Shown in pieces: positions 47,689-57,800 of a DNA stretch of 64,000 nucleotides; within the stretch, counting starts at the first letter, position 1, and every line of letters begins with the position of its first letter. This DNA is from Zavarzinella formosa DSM 19928 (GTDB lineage: Bacteria; Planctomycetota; Planctomycetia; Gemmatales; Gemmataceae), in the NCBI RefSeq assembly GCF_000255705.1, contig NZ_JH636441.1, forward strand, positions 371,673 to 435,672. Reading direction: 5' to 3'. Under the pieces are notes generated by a model, which saw only the letters and a list, made by a program, of their open reading frames with translations, was not told where the DNA came from and ran no database searches. The translations under genes were made by a program, and so were the position numbers.

Positions 47689-49131
47689 ATGAGCGTTGTT
47701 CTGCTTCGTGAGGCCGAAACGGCGACCGATTTTCTGTTGCAGGGGCTTTGGTTTCAACGGGCCATGCCGCCGCACGGATCGGCGATCCGGACCGTGCTGG
47801 AGTGGACGCTGGAAATCGCCGCCGGGGGACAGCCGTTGCTTCCCACCGGCATGATCGCGGACCTTGGCCACATTGCCTATGGCTCCCAAACCGAGTTCAA
47901 ATACCAAAAGGACGCGGTCGCGGTCCCCGGCGTGGCTCCGGGGCTTTTGCGAACTTACGAAGACCACGTTCTTGGCAAGTTCTACGCGGACTGGACCGTT
48001 GAGCGGGCCTCGGACGCCATGCGCCGCTTTCAAGGGCGCGACCGGGCCAGGGGGCTGGCCTATTTCATCAAACAATTCCGCGAACGAGCCGGGATTGGTG
48101 GCATCGAACTTTCCCCCGGCCTCGTGCGAACGATGCTCGAAGGAAGCCCCGAGGAACTGCTTCGCCGGGGATGGGAATCGCTGAATACCAAGGGACCGTT
48201 GCCGGAACTGGTGGCGCTGTACGAACAAACTATCGCCGCCAGTCGCCGCATGGCCGAAGTGCTGTCGCCTGCCGATATTGACGCCTTGGAAAAGCGGACC
48301 GCCCTTGCGGAGATGGGGCAGTACGTCGCCCATCGGCAGGTCGTCCAACTTGCCCACCGATTGGAGGAATTGCTTCCCCGCCGAAAGGTAAAGCCGCTGC
48401 CGAATCGCCGGGAAGTGCCCACCCGCGTGCTCGACGAGGACACGTATCCGGTGGGCGGGTTCACGTCGATCTCGAACAAAGGAACAGTGGAAAGCCTGTT
48501 GCATTCACAACTGGCTTACATCGAGCCGGACCCGGCGATGAGGCCCGATCTCTTCGATGTCAAATATGTGCGGGACGAACTTTACTATTACTCGCGGGAC
48601 GAGAACCAGTTTTTGCGCCGTCGCCGCACGTTTGTGTTCGCCTTGATGCCGGACTTGGTGAAAAGCCGGTTCAAAGACCCGGAACTTCCGGCCCAGCGAA
48701 TTGTGCTGGTGCTGGCGTCGCTCGTCACGCTGGTTCGCCGCATCGCCGACTGGCTGAGTTCCGAGGCGTTGAAGTTCGAGATCGTGTTTGTGGAGGAAAA
48801 GGAAGGGAAAACACTCGGCCACGAGAGCGAACTGTGCGAGACGCTTTTCCGGGAGGAAATCGCCAACGGCCTCGCGTCGATCACCCACCTAAACGGCAAC
48901 CCCTGCCAGTTCGCGGACGAACGAGCCGCCCGAAGCATGTGCCATCTGTTGGTCGTCAGCATGGAAGGCGGCCCGGAATCAACCCAACACGCCCTGACGA
49001 CGCAAATGACCGTGAGCGAACCCCGCCCCGTGTTGTGGACGGAAACCAAAACGGTTGAAATGCCTCCCTCGGAAGACCCGGTGGAAGCCTGGGCGGCCGC
49101 GTTGGAACATTTGCTGATGTTGTGGGTGTGA
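47689..49131 (+). CDS. Unrecognised conserved-looking 480-residue protein
   Basis: No signal peptide or membrane segment. ATG at 47689 (MSVVLLREAETATDFLLQGL) is preceded by GAGGGG; an ATG 15 bases earlier has poorer spacing. The N-terminal 240 residues are helical. At about 245-320 comes a distinctive block: DEDTYPVGGFTSISNKGTVE, SQLAYIEPDP, then DLFDVKYVRDELYYYSRDEN. After FVFALMPDL the C-terminal half alternates helices and strands (RIVLVLASLVTLVRRIADWL; FEIVFVEEKE; HLLVVSMEGG), like a von Willebrand factor A-type fold without a clear MIDAS. I recall similar YPVGG blocks in MoxR/VWA-associated proteins but cannot confirm. Function unknown. Confidence 0.6.
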   Translation: MSVVLLREAETATDFLLQGLWFQRAMPPHGSAIRTVLEWTLEIAAGGQPLLPTGMIADLGHIAYGSQTEFKYQKDAVAVPGVAPGLLRTYEDHVLGKFYADWTVERASDAMRRFQGRDRARGLAYFIKQFRERAGIGGIELSPGLVRTMLEGSPEELLRRGWESLNTKGPLPELVALYEQTIAASRRMAEVLSPADIDALEKRTALAEMGQYVAHRQVVQLAHRLEELLPRRKVKPLPNRREVPTRVLDEDTYPVGGFTSISNKGTVESLLHSQLAYIEPDPAMRPDLFDVKYVRDELYYYSRDENQFLRRRRTFVFALMPDLVKSRFKDPELPAQRIVLVLASLVTLVRRIADWLSSEALKFEIVFVEEKEGKTLGHESELCETLFREEIANGLASITHLNGNPCQFADERAARSMCHLLVVSMEGGPESTQHALTTQMTVSEPRPVLWTETKTVEMPPSEDPVEAWAAALEHLLMLWV

Positions 49132-49468
49132 CATTGGATCGTTCCTCTCGCCGCCCACAAGCCGACATCAGGCTTCACCATAATGGGCCATTTTCAAAGG
49201 CTCAAAATCGCTGCGCATTTGCCCAAAATCATCAGGCGACCCCTCCGTTTTCCCGGGGGTTTTGAAAAATAGTGTTCAGTTGGCCCACTGTTTTTGACCA
49301 CTTTTGGGGTGTGAAACTGTCCAAAAATGGTCGCCGGACGGCTGTTTTTCACCTTTTCAGGTCACTTTTGGGTCGGATTTTGACCGGTTTGAAAATCGTA
49401 AAAGTCAGGAGCCTGTAACGTGTTCACGAAAAGGGGCTCTTGGAGACGACTGCTCTTTCCCATGCGTC
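49132..49468. other. 337-bp gap between convergent genes with short inverted repeat
   Basis: GACCACTTTTGG at 49296-49307 pairs with CCAAAAATGGTC at 49321-49332 (11 of 12 bases) over a 13-base loop. CACTTTTGGG occurs a second time near 49373. The region is richer in T than its surroundings. It may contain transcription terminators for both genes. No gene was recognised. Confidence 0.4.
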
Positions 49469-50071
49469 TCAAACAGGGGCCGCCCGGCTTAACAGGTTCA
49501 GAAACGCGGCCAGAATCATTTCCACACCGTTGATGAAAAAGCGACGGGTATGCAGGCTCGCTTCATCCCCCGTGAGACGCAGAAACTGCCAGCTTTCACC
49601 GGTGGTCACACAACCCGCCACCTCCGGTGTCGGATGGCCGTTGCGTTCGTTGAAGAGCCGGGCGCCGACCATCTGGGCGATGCACTGGCCCAACCCTCCT
49701 TCAATGTCATTCCGCTTGGCTTCCACAACCGCAAACAGCGGTCCGCGAACGCGCGGGACGTTTTCCGCAAACGACAGCAGAAAATCGCACTCGCCTGTCA
49801 GCCGACGATCTGCATCAACATCCAACCGGGGACCGGACAGAATGGAAAGCCGATTCCCGGTCAGTTCCCGCAGGGCCAGCAGGATCGGGGCGACGATAAA
49901 TTCGCTTCGGGCTTTCTCTGTCAGAAGAGAGAAGCCGAGTCCCCGTTGAAGTGTGTCCGCAAGCCAGCCGGGCGGGACGGCGCCCGCGAGGCCGGGGAAC
50001 AAGTCGGCCGAATGAACACGCACGCCCAGTTCTTCTTCAATTCGATCAAACGAGAAGTCCGTGTAGGCCAT
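49469..50071 (-). CDS. PD-(D/E)XK nuclease-like protein
   Basis: A 200-residue protein. The core ECDFLLS followed by LFAVVEAKRNDIEGGLGQCI is the acidic-strand/ExK arrangement of the PD-(D/E)XK fold, preceded by SEFIVAPILLALRELTGNRL. GQCIAQMVGARLFNERNG and VTTGESWQFLRL complete a pattern found in small unknown proteins of cyanobacteria and planctomycetes. It lies 17 bases downstream of the PcrA/UvrD-type helicase on the same strand, so the two are probably cotranscribed. Catalysis and substrate are not proven. Confidence 0.7.
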   Translation of the reverse strand: MAYTDFSFDRIEEELGVRVHSADLFPGLAGAVPPGWLADTLQRGLGFSLLTEKARSEFIVAPILLALRELTGNRLSILSGPRLDVDADRRLTGECDFLLSFAENVPRVRGPLFAVVEAKRNDIEGGLGQCIAQMVGARLFNERNGHPTPEVAGCVTTGESWQFLRLTGDEASLHTRRFFINGVEMILAAFLNLLSRAAPV

Positions 50072-50088
50072 GAGATGATTTCTCCTGC

Positions 50089-52335
50089 TTACTTCTTCTT
50101 GACCACCTTTAGCTTCACTTTGTCCGCGATAAAGGTCTTTTCCCCGGCGGTGGCGAAGCGGATGCGGATTTTACGCAAGGCTCCGTAGCCGCTCACGTCC
50201 GTCACGGTGCCGATGCCGTATTGTTCGTGCTGGACGAGTTGTCCCTTTTCGTAGCCATCGCCGTCGCCTTTGATCTCCACACCGTATTGCCCGGCCGGGG
50301 GAATCGGCGCCCGCACGCCGGTTTCCTCCCACGCGGCGGCGGCCGCCTTAGTGCCCCCCCGCCATTGGTCGTGGCCGGGAACTCGGCCGCCGTGCGCCCG
50401 CATGTCGATGGTTTGCACCTCGTCGGGGAGTTCTTCCAAGAACATGCTCGGGATGGCGTAGAGCGTTTGCCCCCGGAAATCCCGCAGGCGGGAATGGCAA
50501 AGATACACTTCTCGCATCGCCCGCGTGATGCCGACGAAGGCCACCCGGCGTTCTTCTTCCAAGTCTTCCTTTTTGTCCGGGGCCAGGCTGCGCTCCCCCG
50601 GCAAAATTCCCTGCTCCATCGCCACGATGTACACAATGGGGAATTCCAGGCCTTTTGAGGCGTGAAGCGTCATCACGGACACGCGGTCTTGGGTTTCATC
50701 GAAGGAATCCACGTCGCTCGCCAGCGTGATTTGCTCCAGAAAATCACGGGTGCTGCGGGTCCCCTCTTCGCCGTTGAATTGTTTCGCGGATGTGATGAGT
50801 TCCTCAATGTTCGCCAGTCGTTCCTCATCCTCGTCGGTCCCGCCATCTTGCAGCATTTTGCGATAGCCGGACTTGTCCAGCACTTCGCGGATCAACTCCT
50901 CCGGCGGTTGTTCCAGTTGCTCCCGCAACGTGTGAATCAACGTGTGGAATTGTCGGATGCCGTCGCGGGCTTTTCCCTTGATTTCGGTGATCTGATGAAT
51001 CTTCCCGGCCGCTTCCATGAGGTTGATTTCATGCTCGTCCGCGAACATTTGAAGACGGTCGAGGGAGACTTTGCCGATGCCTCGAGCGGGTTCATTGACG
51101 GCCCGCAGGAATGAGAGATTGTCCTGCGGATTGACCAACAATCGCAGATAGGCCAGCACGTCCTTGTTTTCTTTCCGGTCGAAGAACGCCAGCCCTTTCA
51201 CGATCTGGAACGGGACCGCGTGTTTCACGAAGGCTGCTTCCAAGGACCGCGTGAGGGCGTTCATCCGCACGAAAATGGCCACATCCTTGTAGGCGTATCT
51301 TTTCTGTGCGACATGTTGTTTGATCTGGGCGACGATCAGATTGGCCTCGTCTAGCCCGTTGTCGAACGTCAGAATCCGCACCGGTTCCCCCTCGGCGTTG
51401 TCCGTCGTCAGGGGTTTCTTTTTGCGGAGTTTGTTGTTCTCGATCAACGCGGCCGCCGCCCGCAAAATCGCGGGGGTGCTGCGGTAATTCTTTTCCAAGG
51501 TGATGACGCGGGCATCCGGAAAATCCCGCTCGAAATCGAGAATGTTCCGGATGTCCGATCCCCGCCAGCGGTAGATCGCCTGATCGGGATCGCCGACAAC
51601 GCACAGGTTCCGAAAATCCTTGCACATATTGCGGGCAATTTCGTATTGCGCGCTGTTGGTGTCCTGATACTCATCGACCATCACATACTTGTACCGGGCA
51701 TCCAGTTCGGCCCGTAATTCTTCGTGATGTTTCATCATCAGGGCGGGGATGTACAACAGATCGTCGAAGTCCATCGCATTGGCTTCACGCAACTTCCGTT
51801 GATAAATCCCGTAGACCGTTGACACCGTTTGCGTGAAGAAATCCCCGCTGGTGGCGGCGTATTTCTCCGGCGTCTGGAGTTGGTTCTTGGCCTTGCTGAT
51901 GGCCGAACCGATTCGCTCCGGGGTGAAGTTCTTGTTGTCCAGCCCGGCGATGTCGAGGGCCATTTTCACAATCTTGTTACGGTCGTCCGTGTCGTAGATG
52001 GTGAAATTTTTGTCCAACCCGATGCGATCCCCGTAGAACCGCAACAATCTGGCCCCGAGGGCGTGGAACGTGCTGATAAGAACGCGATGCTCGGGAACGA
52101 GCGTGTCCACCCGGCTCTTCATCTCCTTGGCGGCCTTGTTGGTGAATGTGATCGCGAGAATATTGCTCGCCCGGACGCCGTTGTTGAGCAGCCAAGCCAC
52201 CCGCCGGGTGATGACGCGCGTCTTCCCGGACCCGGCGGCGGCGAGGATGAGCAACGGCCCGTCCTTGTGGGTGACGGCTTCCTGTTGCGGCCATGTGAGA
52301 CCATCCAACAGATCGAACGGCTTACCCTGCGACAT
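50089..52335 (-). CDS. pcrA: UvrD/PcrA-type superfamily 1 DNA helicase
   Basis: A 748-residue helicase of usual length. Motifs in order: Walker A AAAGSGKTRVITRRVAWLL (about residue 33), AITFTNKAAKEMKSRV, VMVDEYQDTNSAQYE with the DExQ-type box, VVGDPDQAIYRWRGSDIRNI, RSTPAILRAAAALIENN, VMTLHASKGLEFPIVYIVAM and VAFVGITRAM. The C-terminus (GQLVQHEQYGIGTVTDVSGY) is the Tudor-like tail that contacts RNA polymerase in PcrA. It unwinds DNA 3' to 5' in repair and replication-transcription conflicts. AAGGACG precedes the ATG. Confidence 0.95.
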   Translation of the reverse strand: MSQGKPFDLLDGLTWPQQEAVTHKDGPLLILAAAGSGKTRVITRRVAWLLNNGVRASNILAITFTNKAAKEMKSRVDTLVPEHRVLISTFHALGARLLRFYGDRIGLDKNFTIYDTDDRNKIVKMALDIAGLDNKNFTPERIGSAISKAKNQLQTPEKYAATSGDFFTQTVSTVYGIYQRKLREANAMDFDDLLYIPALMMKHHEELRAELDARYKYVMVDEYQDTNSAQYEIARNMCKDFRNLCVVGDPDQAIYRWRGSDIRNILDFERDFPDARVITLEKNYRSTPAILRAAAALIENNKLRKKKPLTTDNAEGEPVRILTFDNGLDEANLIVAQIKQHVAQKRYAYKDVAIFVRMNALTRSLEAAFVKHAVPFQIVKGLAFFDRKENKDVLAYLRLLVNPQDNLSFLRAVNEPARGIGKVSLDRLQMFADEHEINLMEAAGKIHQITEIKGKARDGIRQFHTLIHTLREQLEQPPEELIREVLDKSGYRKMLQDGGTDEDEERLANIEELITSAKQFNGEEGTRSTRDFLEQITLASDVDSFDETQDRVSVMTLHASKGLEFPIVYIVAMEQGILPGERSLAPDKKEDLEEERRVAFVGITRAMREVYLCHSRLRDFRGQTLYAIPSMFLEELPDEVQTIDMRAHGGRVPGHDQWRGGTKAAAAAWEETGVRAPIPPAGQYGVEIKGDGDGYEKGQLVQHEQYGIGTVTDVSGYGALRKIRIRFATAGEKTFIADKVKLKVVKKK

Positions 52336-52405
52336 GCCCGCGTCCTTGGGTTTCGGATACCATGAGCAACTGACAGTTTATGGTGTCGCGGGGGATGTGT
52401 TAGTT

Positions 52406-52559
52406 GAAAGGATGAAGGATGAAGGATGAAGGATGAAGGGAAAACCATTTAACCGCACCCGAAGATTTCAGAACAAAGCCCGGACTTGTTTCAATCAGGT
52501 GCTTTCAATCAGGTGAGCGGTTTTCCTTTCATCCTTCATCCTTCATCCTTCATCCTTCC
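52406..52559. repeat. Inverted tandem GGATGAA repeats
   Basis: Left arm 52406-52446 has four tandem GGATGAA units; right arm 52519-52559 has the reverse complement, with 39 of 41 bases matching. The 72-base loop contains TTTCAATCAGGTG twice. It sits between the divergent helicase and acpS genes, immediately ahead of acpS, and could affect its promoter or leader. Confidence 0.9.
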
Positions 52560-52603
52560 AAAAAGCAGTCGCTCCAACGCCAGTCGAGAGACACGAGGAG
52601 CAG

Positions 52604-52984
52604 ATGTCCATTGTCGCCTTGGGTACCGAAATTGTCGAATGCGCCCGCGTGCGGACGCTGATCGAACAGCACGGGGAGCGATTCCTCACCCGTGTGTACA
52701 CGTCCGCCGAGATTCGCTGGTGCCAGTCCCGGAAAAATTCGACGGAACAATTCGCGGCGTTATGGGCCGCCAAGGAAGCAGTGTTCAAGGCGGTTGGCCT
52801 GCACGGCCGGCCCGGAGCCATCTGGACGCAAGTGGAAGTGGAATTCAAACAAGGCGTCCCCAAGGTGATTCCACGGGGCACGGTCAAGGATCATCTCACG
52901 ACCGTCGGCATCGGCCAAGTGTTGCTGACGACGGCCTTCACCCGTCACGTCGCCACCGCCACGGCGATTGCGTTGCGGGCCTGA
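52604..52984 (+). CDS. acpS: Holo-[acyl-carrier-protein] synthase
   Basis: A 126-residue protein of normal AcpS length; GAGGAG precedes the ATG. Motifs: GTEIVECARVRTLIEQHGER, FLTRVYTSAEIRWC and the helix FAALWAAKEAVFKAVG, matching the FxxRxxTxxE and RFAAKEAxxKA patterns. It transfers phosphopantetheine from CoA to acyl carrier protein. The Mg-binding Asp of the usual GTDIVE motif is Glu here (GTEIVE), a conservative change, and the Arg of RFAAKEA is Leu-Trp-type. Activity is therefore likely but not certain. Confidence 0.85.
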   Translation: MSIVALGTEIVECARVRTLIEQHGERFLTRVYTSAEIRWCQSRKNSTEQFAALWAAKEAVFKAVGLHGRPGAIWTQVEVEFKQGVPKVIPRGTVKDHLTTVGIGQVLLTTAFTRHVATATAIALRA

Positions 52985-53131
52985 AAAATTTTCATTCAAT
53001 CACGAAAACGACACTCAATCCGGCAAAGGGGATCACTTCGGCTTTCGCCCCGCCCTATACTGTGGTAATCAAGACCGGGGATTTTCGCCGACGATATCCT
53101 GTCGTCTTGAAACTCCAAGGGGGAACGACCG

Positions 53132-53413
53132 ATGCCTGCCGCCAAACGATCCAAAATGCCGTCGGACGAATCTCCGTCCGGCGAGCGGGTAAGCCCCGAG
53201 GCCATGATCCGGGCGAATGTCATCAAATCCCTCGGTTATCCGAAGAATTTGTTTCGCATGGCCGTGATGCCGTTGTGGGGAAACAATTATCGGGTGAACG
53301 TGGTCATCGGCCCGGATGTCTCCGCCACCCGGATCTCCCACAGTTATTTTGTGGAAGCCGATGACCTCGGAAATATCATCAAGGCGACGCCCGAGATTCG
53401 GAAAGAACACTGA
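53132..53413 (+). CDS. Small hypothetical protein
   Basis: A 93-residue basic and then mixed protein with AAGGGGGAACG upstream of the ATG. The N-terminal 25 residues are polar and probably disordered. The rest (MIRANVIKSLGYPKNLFRMA; YRVNVVIGPDVSATRISHSY) is a compact alpha/beta domain. No membrane segment and no known family. Codon use matches its neighbours and a hairpin follows the stop, which supports a real gene. Confidence 0.65.
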   Translation: MPAAKRSKMPSDESPSGERVSPEAMIRANVIKSLGYPKNLFRMAVMPLWGNNYRVNVVIGPDVSATRISHSYFVEADDLGNIIKATPEIRKEH

Positions 53414-53439
53414 GTGATTGAGCAGTGGTTGGTTCGACA

Positions 53440-53473
53440 ATGAACCGGGCCAAGAATTTTTGGCCCGGTTCAT
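53440..53473. terminator. Hairpin between convergent genes
   Basis: A perfect 14-bp stem (ATGAACCGGGCCAA, loop GAATTT, TTGGCCCGGTTCAT) midway between two converging stops. There is no T-run after the stem, so it may work in either direction only as a weak terminator. Confidence 0.65.
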
Positions 53474-53499
53474 GACTCAAATCTGAGCCGTGAAAGTGG

Positions 53500-53838
53500 T
53501 TATTTCGGCAATTCAAACAGCGGGAAGCCGGTCGTTTCTTCGGTGATCTTGGGATATTTGAGCCGCAGGGCCTCGATGGTTCCATTGCCGTTGGTCAGGA
53601 AGACACCGCCGACACCCTTGATGAAATACTTGGTCTTTTTCAATTTCAGACCATTCACCAACGCACAACACTCGGCCTGTTTGATGACGGTGGCGTCTCG
53701 ATCATTCCAACGCCGCACATCGGCATTCGTAATTTCGACGCACACACCTGGCGAGGTTCCGGCCACCGTCGGGATTCCCGACTCGTAAACAAGCATCCTG
53801 TCCTCCGATTTCATGGGCGGGCGTGTCTTCTTGGTCAT
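53500..53838 (-). CDS. Small hypothetical protein
   Basis: A 112-residue protein; ATG at 53838 (MTKKTRPPMKSEDRMLVYES) is preceded by AAGGCTGT. The frame is open for 34 more codons upstream, but that part is of lower quality. A possible structured core is VEITNADVRRWNDRDATVIK; KQAECCALVNGLKLKK includes two adjacent Cys. No known family was recognised. It lies downstream of the RimK-related ligase on the same strand. Confidence 0.5.
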   Translation of the reverse strand: MTKKTRPPMKSEDRMLVYESGIPTVAGTSPGVCVEITNADVRRWNDRDATVIKQAECCALVNGLKLKKTKYFIKGVGGVFLTNGNGTIEALRLKYPKITEETTGFPLFELPK

Positions 53839-53967
53839 TCTACAGCCTTCTTGCGCGTCACGCCTCTGTAAATACCCTTCCATGAGCCATTTCAGCCTGT
53901 TTGTGCTGAAAGGCCGCTTTCGGCCCGGCAAAATAGGCATATTGGGGTTTTTGATACCCCTGCTTCT

Positions 53968-54864
53968 TTAATAGCCCTGCCCGCCGGCGATTCTCTTCAG
54001 CCGATGGGCCAGTCCTTGGCCGTTGGCCATCTGAATGGCGAGGCCGGGACGGGCGTTGGCTTCCAAGAGCAGCGGGCCACGGTCGTGATCGAGAACCACA
54101 TCGACGCCGAGATAACCCAGCCCCGTCGCGCGCGCCGCCCGAACGGAGAGTTCCAACACATCGGGCCAATCGGGGATCACCAATCCGGGAATCGGTTCGC
54201 CGGTGTCCGGGTGACGGTCGATCCGATGGCCCCGCCAAACGGCTTGTGTTGTTGTTCCCGTCTTCAGGTCAACGCCGACGCCGACGCCCCCTTGATGGAG
54301 ATTCGCCCGGCCATTTGATTCCAACGTGGGCAGCCGCAGCATGGCCATTGCCGGGACGCCGCAATGGATCAAAACACGAATGTCCGGCGTTCCCGTGTCG
54401 CTGATCCGGGCCAGGGCGGGATGCACGCCGACGCGCTGTTGCAGGATGGCCCGATCCGGTTTGGCTCCCATTGAATGAAGGCCGGACAGAATGTCCGAAA
54501 GATGCTGGCGAATGTATTCCGTGGAAATGACCCGGCCATCGGCCCGGCGATAGCCGCCGGGGGCCGCCCCGAAAAAGACCATCACCCCCCGGCCGCCGGC
54601 TCCGCGAGAGGGCTTGATGACCCCCTCCGGAGAGGCAGTCAGTGATTCTTCAAGGAACTTCAAATCGCCGTGGGTTTGAAAGATCGCCCGCGTTTCCGGT
54701 GTCGGCAGGCCGACCCGGCGACAAAGCTCCCACATCAGGATTTTGTCGTCCACCAGCGGAAAGGCCGCCCGAGGGTTGTGCCCCATGATGGCCCCGGCGT
54801 TTCGGGCATTCAGCCCGATCACGCCAAGCTCCCGCAATCGGCGCCAGGAAAAGAGCCAGTGCAT
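53968..54864 (-). CDS. RimK-related ATP-grasp ligase (alpha-L-glutamate ligase-like)
   Basis: A 298-residue ATP-grasp protein. The N-terminus RELGVIGLNARNAGAIMGHN and FPLVDDKILMWELCRRVGLP match the alpha-L-glutamate ligase-related family (TIGR02291), slightly shorter than its usual 310-320 residues. VIKPSRGAGGRGVMV is the ATP-grasp glycine loop, and LGVDVVLDHDRGPLLLEANA carries the metal ligands. In other bacteria this protein is encoded next to an inactive transglutaminase with seven membrane helices. None is present here. It starts 24 bases after the giant ParA-WD40 gene, probably in the same operon. Substrate unknown. Confidence 0.8.
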   Translation of the reverse strand: MHWLFSWRRLRELGVIGLNARNAGAIMGHNPRAAFPLVDDKILMWELCRRVGLPTPETRAIFQTHGDLKFLEESLTASPEGVIKPSRGAGGRGVMVFFGAAPGGYRRADGRVISTEYIRQHLSDILSGLHSMGAKPDRAILQQRVGVHPALARISDTGTPDIRVLIHCGVPAMAMLRLPTLESNGRANLHQGGVGVGVDLKTGTTTQAVWRGHRIDRHPDTGEPIPGLVIPDWPDVLELSVRAARATGLGYLGVDVVLDHDRGPLLLEANARPGLAIQMANGQGLAHRLKRIAGGQGY

Positions 54865-54888
54865 CAGGGAACCGCCAGCCGCTTGCGG

Positions 54889-57800
54889 TTATTTGCCCGC
54901 CATCTGCGGCCGGGGGATCACCCCGGATTCGCGGATGCTGGACATGAAGCACACCGCCTGCACGCGACCGGCGGGGGACTTCAGGGTGATACGCTCCCGG
55001 CCTCGCAGGAGATCCCACACGCAGATCACGCCGTCGGTGCTGGCCGTGGCGACCATGATGCCATCGGAACTGCCCGCCACGCAAGAGATGCGATCCGCAT
55101 GGCCTTCCAGCACGCGAATCACCTGGCCGGAGGTGAGATCCCACAATCGGGCCACCTTGTCCCAACCGGCGGTGACCGCCCGGCGGCCGTCCGGTAAAAA
55201 CACCACGCCGGAGATCGCGGCCGTGTGGCCGGCGAGGTTGTGCGCCATGTTTCCGGTGGCCAGATCCCACACTTTGGCAGTCCAGTCCCAGCTACCGCTC
55301 AACAGTTGGGAACCATCCGGGGAAAACGCGAGGGTCCGAACCAGTTTGGTATGGCCGCGAAGGGTTCGACGTTCCGACTGGCTGGCGACATCCCACAGTT
55401 TGATGGTGCCGTCCCGTCCGCCGGTGGCCAGCGTCTGGCCGTCGGGGGAAAAGGCGACGGCCATCACCTCGGTGCGGTGGCCGAGAATCGTTCCGAGAAG
55501 CATTCCCGCCGGGATGTCCCATAGTTTCACGGACATGTCCGAACTACAAGTCGCCAGATGCCGGCCGTCCCTGCTAAAGCTCACGCCGGTCACTTCCCCG
55601 GCGTGGCCGGTGAAGGCATAGCGCTCCGCGCCGGTCCCGACGTCCCAGAGACGAAGGGTTTCATCGTCGCCGCCGGTGGCCAGCAAGCGTTGGTCGTTGC
55701 TCACGGCCAGCGACAGGATCTCCCGGCCGGGGCCCGGAATCTGCCGAAGTTCGCTCTTGGTGGCGATGTCCCAGACGCGGATGGCCCGGTCGCCCCCCAC
55801 GGTCAGGAGGCTGAACTTCTCCGCAAGGTTCATCGTGCCGGAAAGCCTGACCGGGTTGATCGGCACTTGGGCGGTGGGTTCCGGCGTTTTCACCGTGGTG
55901 GTGGCCGCCGTCGAAAGGGCCGTCGTCACCGAACTGCTGATGGGTTTCGTCGGTCGCGGCAAGGGCACCGGCGTGGCTTGCGTCGGGCCGGGCACGGGGA
56001 CGGCGATGGTCTTGGAACCGGGCCGGCTCAGTCGCGGCGGGGGGGCTCGCGGCAGCATGGTCGGCGTGGCGCGGGGCATCAATCCCTGTTCCGTCAGCAT
56101 CGCCGTTTCATCGCCGGTGAAGGCATCCCAGAACCGCACGGTGCGGTCCCAACCGCTGGAAATGATGGTCTTGCCGTCCGGGGCAAAGGCCACGCCGGTC
56201 ACTTCGGCCTGATGCCCGTTAATCATGCGGGCGGCATGGCCGTTCCCCGCGTTCCACACGCGGATCGTCTGGTCCCAACCCGCCGAGACCAGCAGTTCGC
56301 TTTCCGGGGAAAAGGCGATGGCCGAACAGACGCGGGTGTGGGCCGCAATGGTCATCCATTCTTCGCCGTTGCCCGCGTCCCAAATCTTCACCGCTCCCTC
56401 GCCGCCGGCCGAGGCAAATCGCTCGCCATCGGGGGCAAACGCCACCGCGCAAACTTCCCGCTTATGCCCGACCAAATGGAGACGTTGCTCGCCGGTTTCG
56501 AGATCCCACAACCGCACGGTGCCGTCTTCGCCGCCGGACACCAAGGCGAGGCCGTCCGGGGAATAGGCAATGGCCGCAACGCCGTCCGTGTGGCCCCGCA
56601 ACGTGGCGACTTCACGTCCCTTCACCCAGTTCCAAATTTTGATGGTGGTGTCGAAACTGCCGGTCGCCATGTGCGTGTTGTCCGGCGAGAAGGCCACCGA
56701 CGTGATTTGGGCCAAATGCCCCGGAATCGTGCGGACGGGCGTGCCGGTGGCGACTTCCCAAATGCGGATGAGCGTGTCCGCTCCGGCGGTGGCCAGCGCG
56801 GCCCCGGTCGGTGAAAACGCCAGTGCGTTCACTTCCCCGGCGTGCCCCCGGAGGGCGTGTAGCATTTCCCCGGTGGACGTATGCCACACGAGCACGGTCG
56901 AATCGCCCCGGCTGGTGGCCAGCATGCTGCCGTCGAGATTCAGCGCCAGCGAATTGAACGCCGATCCCTTTTGCGGCGTTTCCGGCTTGCGGCTTCCCGA
57001 GGCCGAGGCCGTGTCGATCACTTGTTCCTTCGGCGGCGGGGCGAACGGATCAATGGCGTCGCTTCCACCTTCGGATGCGGTCACAGGCAATGGTGGCGGC
57101 ATGATGATGTCCAGCATCGGGGGGGCCATGAGGATCGGTTCGTTTTTCTTCGGCTCCGGGAGTTTCGGCCCCGGAAGAGTGAGGCTTCCGGACCGCACTT
57201 CGGGAAGTTTCACATCGGGCAACTTGAATTCCACTGGCTTGACCGGCGGCAACTTGACTTCGACCGGCTTGACCGGCGGAAGTTTGACCTCGGGCAACTT
57301 GATTTCCGCCGGCTTGACTTCGGGAAGCTTGATCTCGACCGGCTTGACCTCGGGAAGCCTCACTTCCGGGAGTTTGATCTCGACCGGTTTCACCGGAGGC
57401 AGTTTCATCTCGGAAATTTTGACTTCCGGAATCTTGGCATCCGGCAACTTGATATCGGGCAGTTTGAACTCGGCCGGCTTCGTCGGCGTGAGTTTGATAT
57501 CGGGAACTTTGACACTTGGCGGTGTGATAACCACTGGTTTCACATCTGGCAGTTTGACGCTCGGCGGGGTGACGGCAACCGGCTTCACTTCCGGCAATTT
57601 GATGTCCGGAAGTTTGATGTCCGGGAGCTTGATCTCCGGAGCCTTGACTTCGGGGAGCTTAATCTCCGGAGCCTTGATCTCTTTCACGTCGGGCAACTTG
57701 ATGTCCGGAAGTTTCAATTCCGGCGCCTTGATCTCAACGGGCTTTACCTCGCCCAATCTGATCTCAACGGGCTTCACTTCCGGAAGTTTCACTTCCGGCA

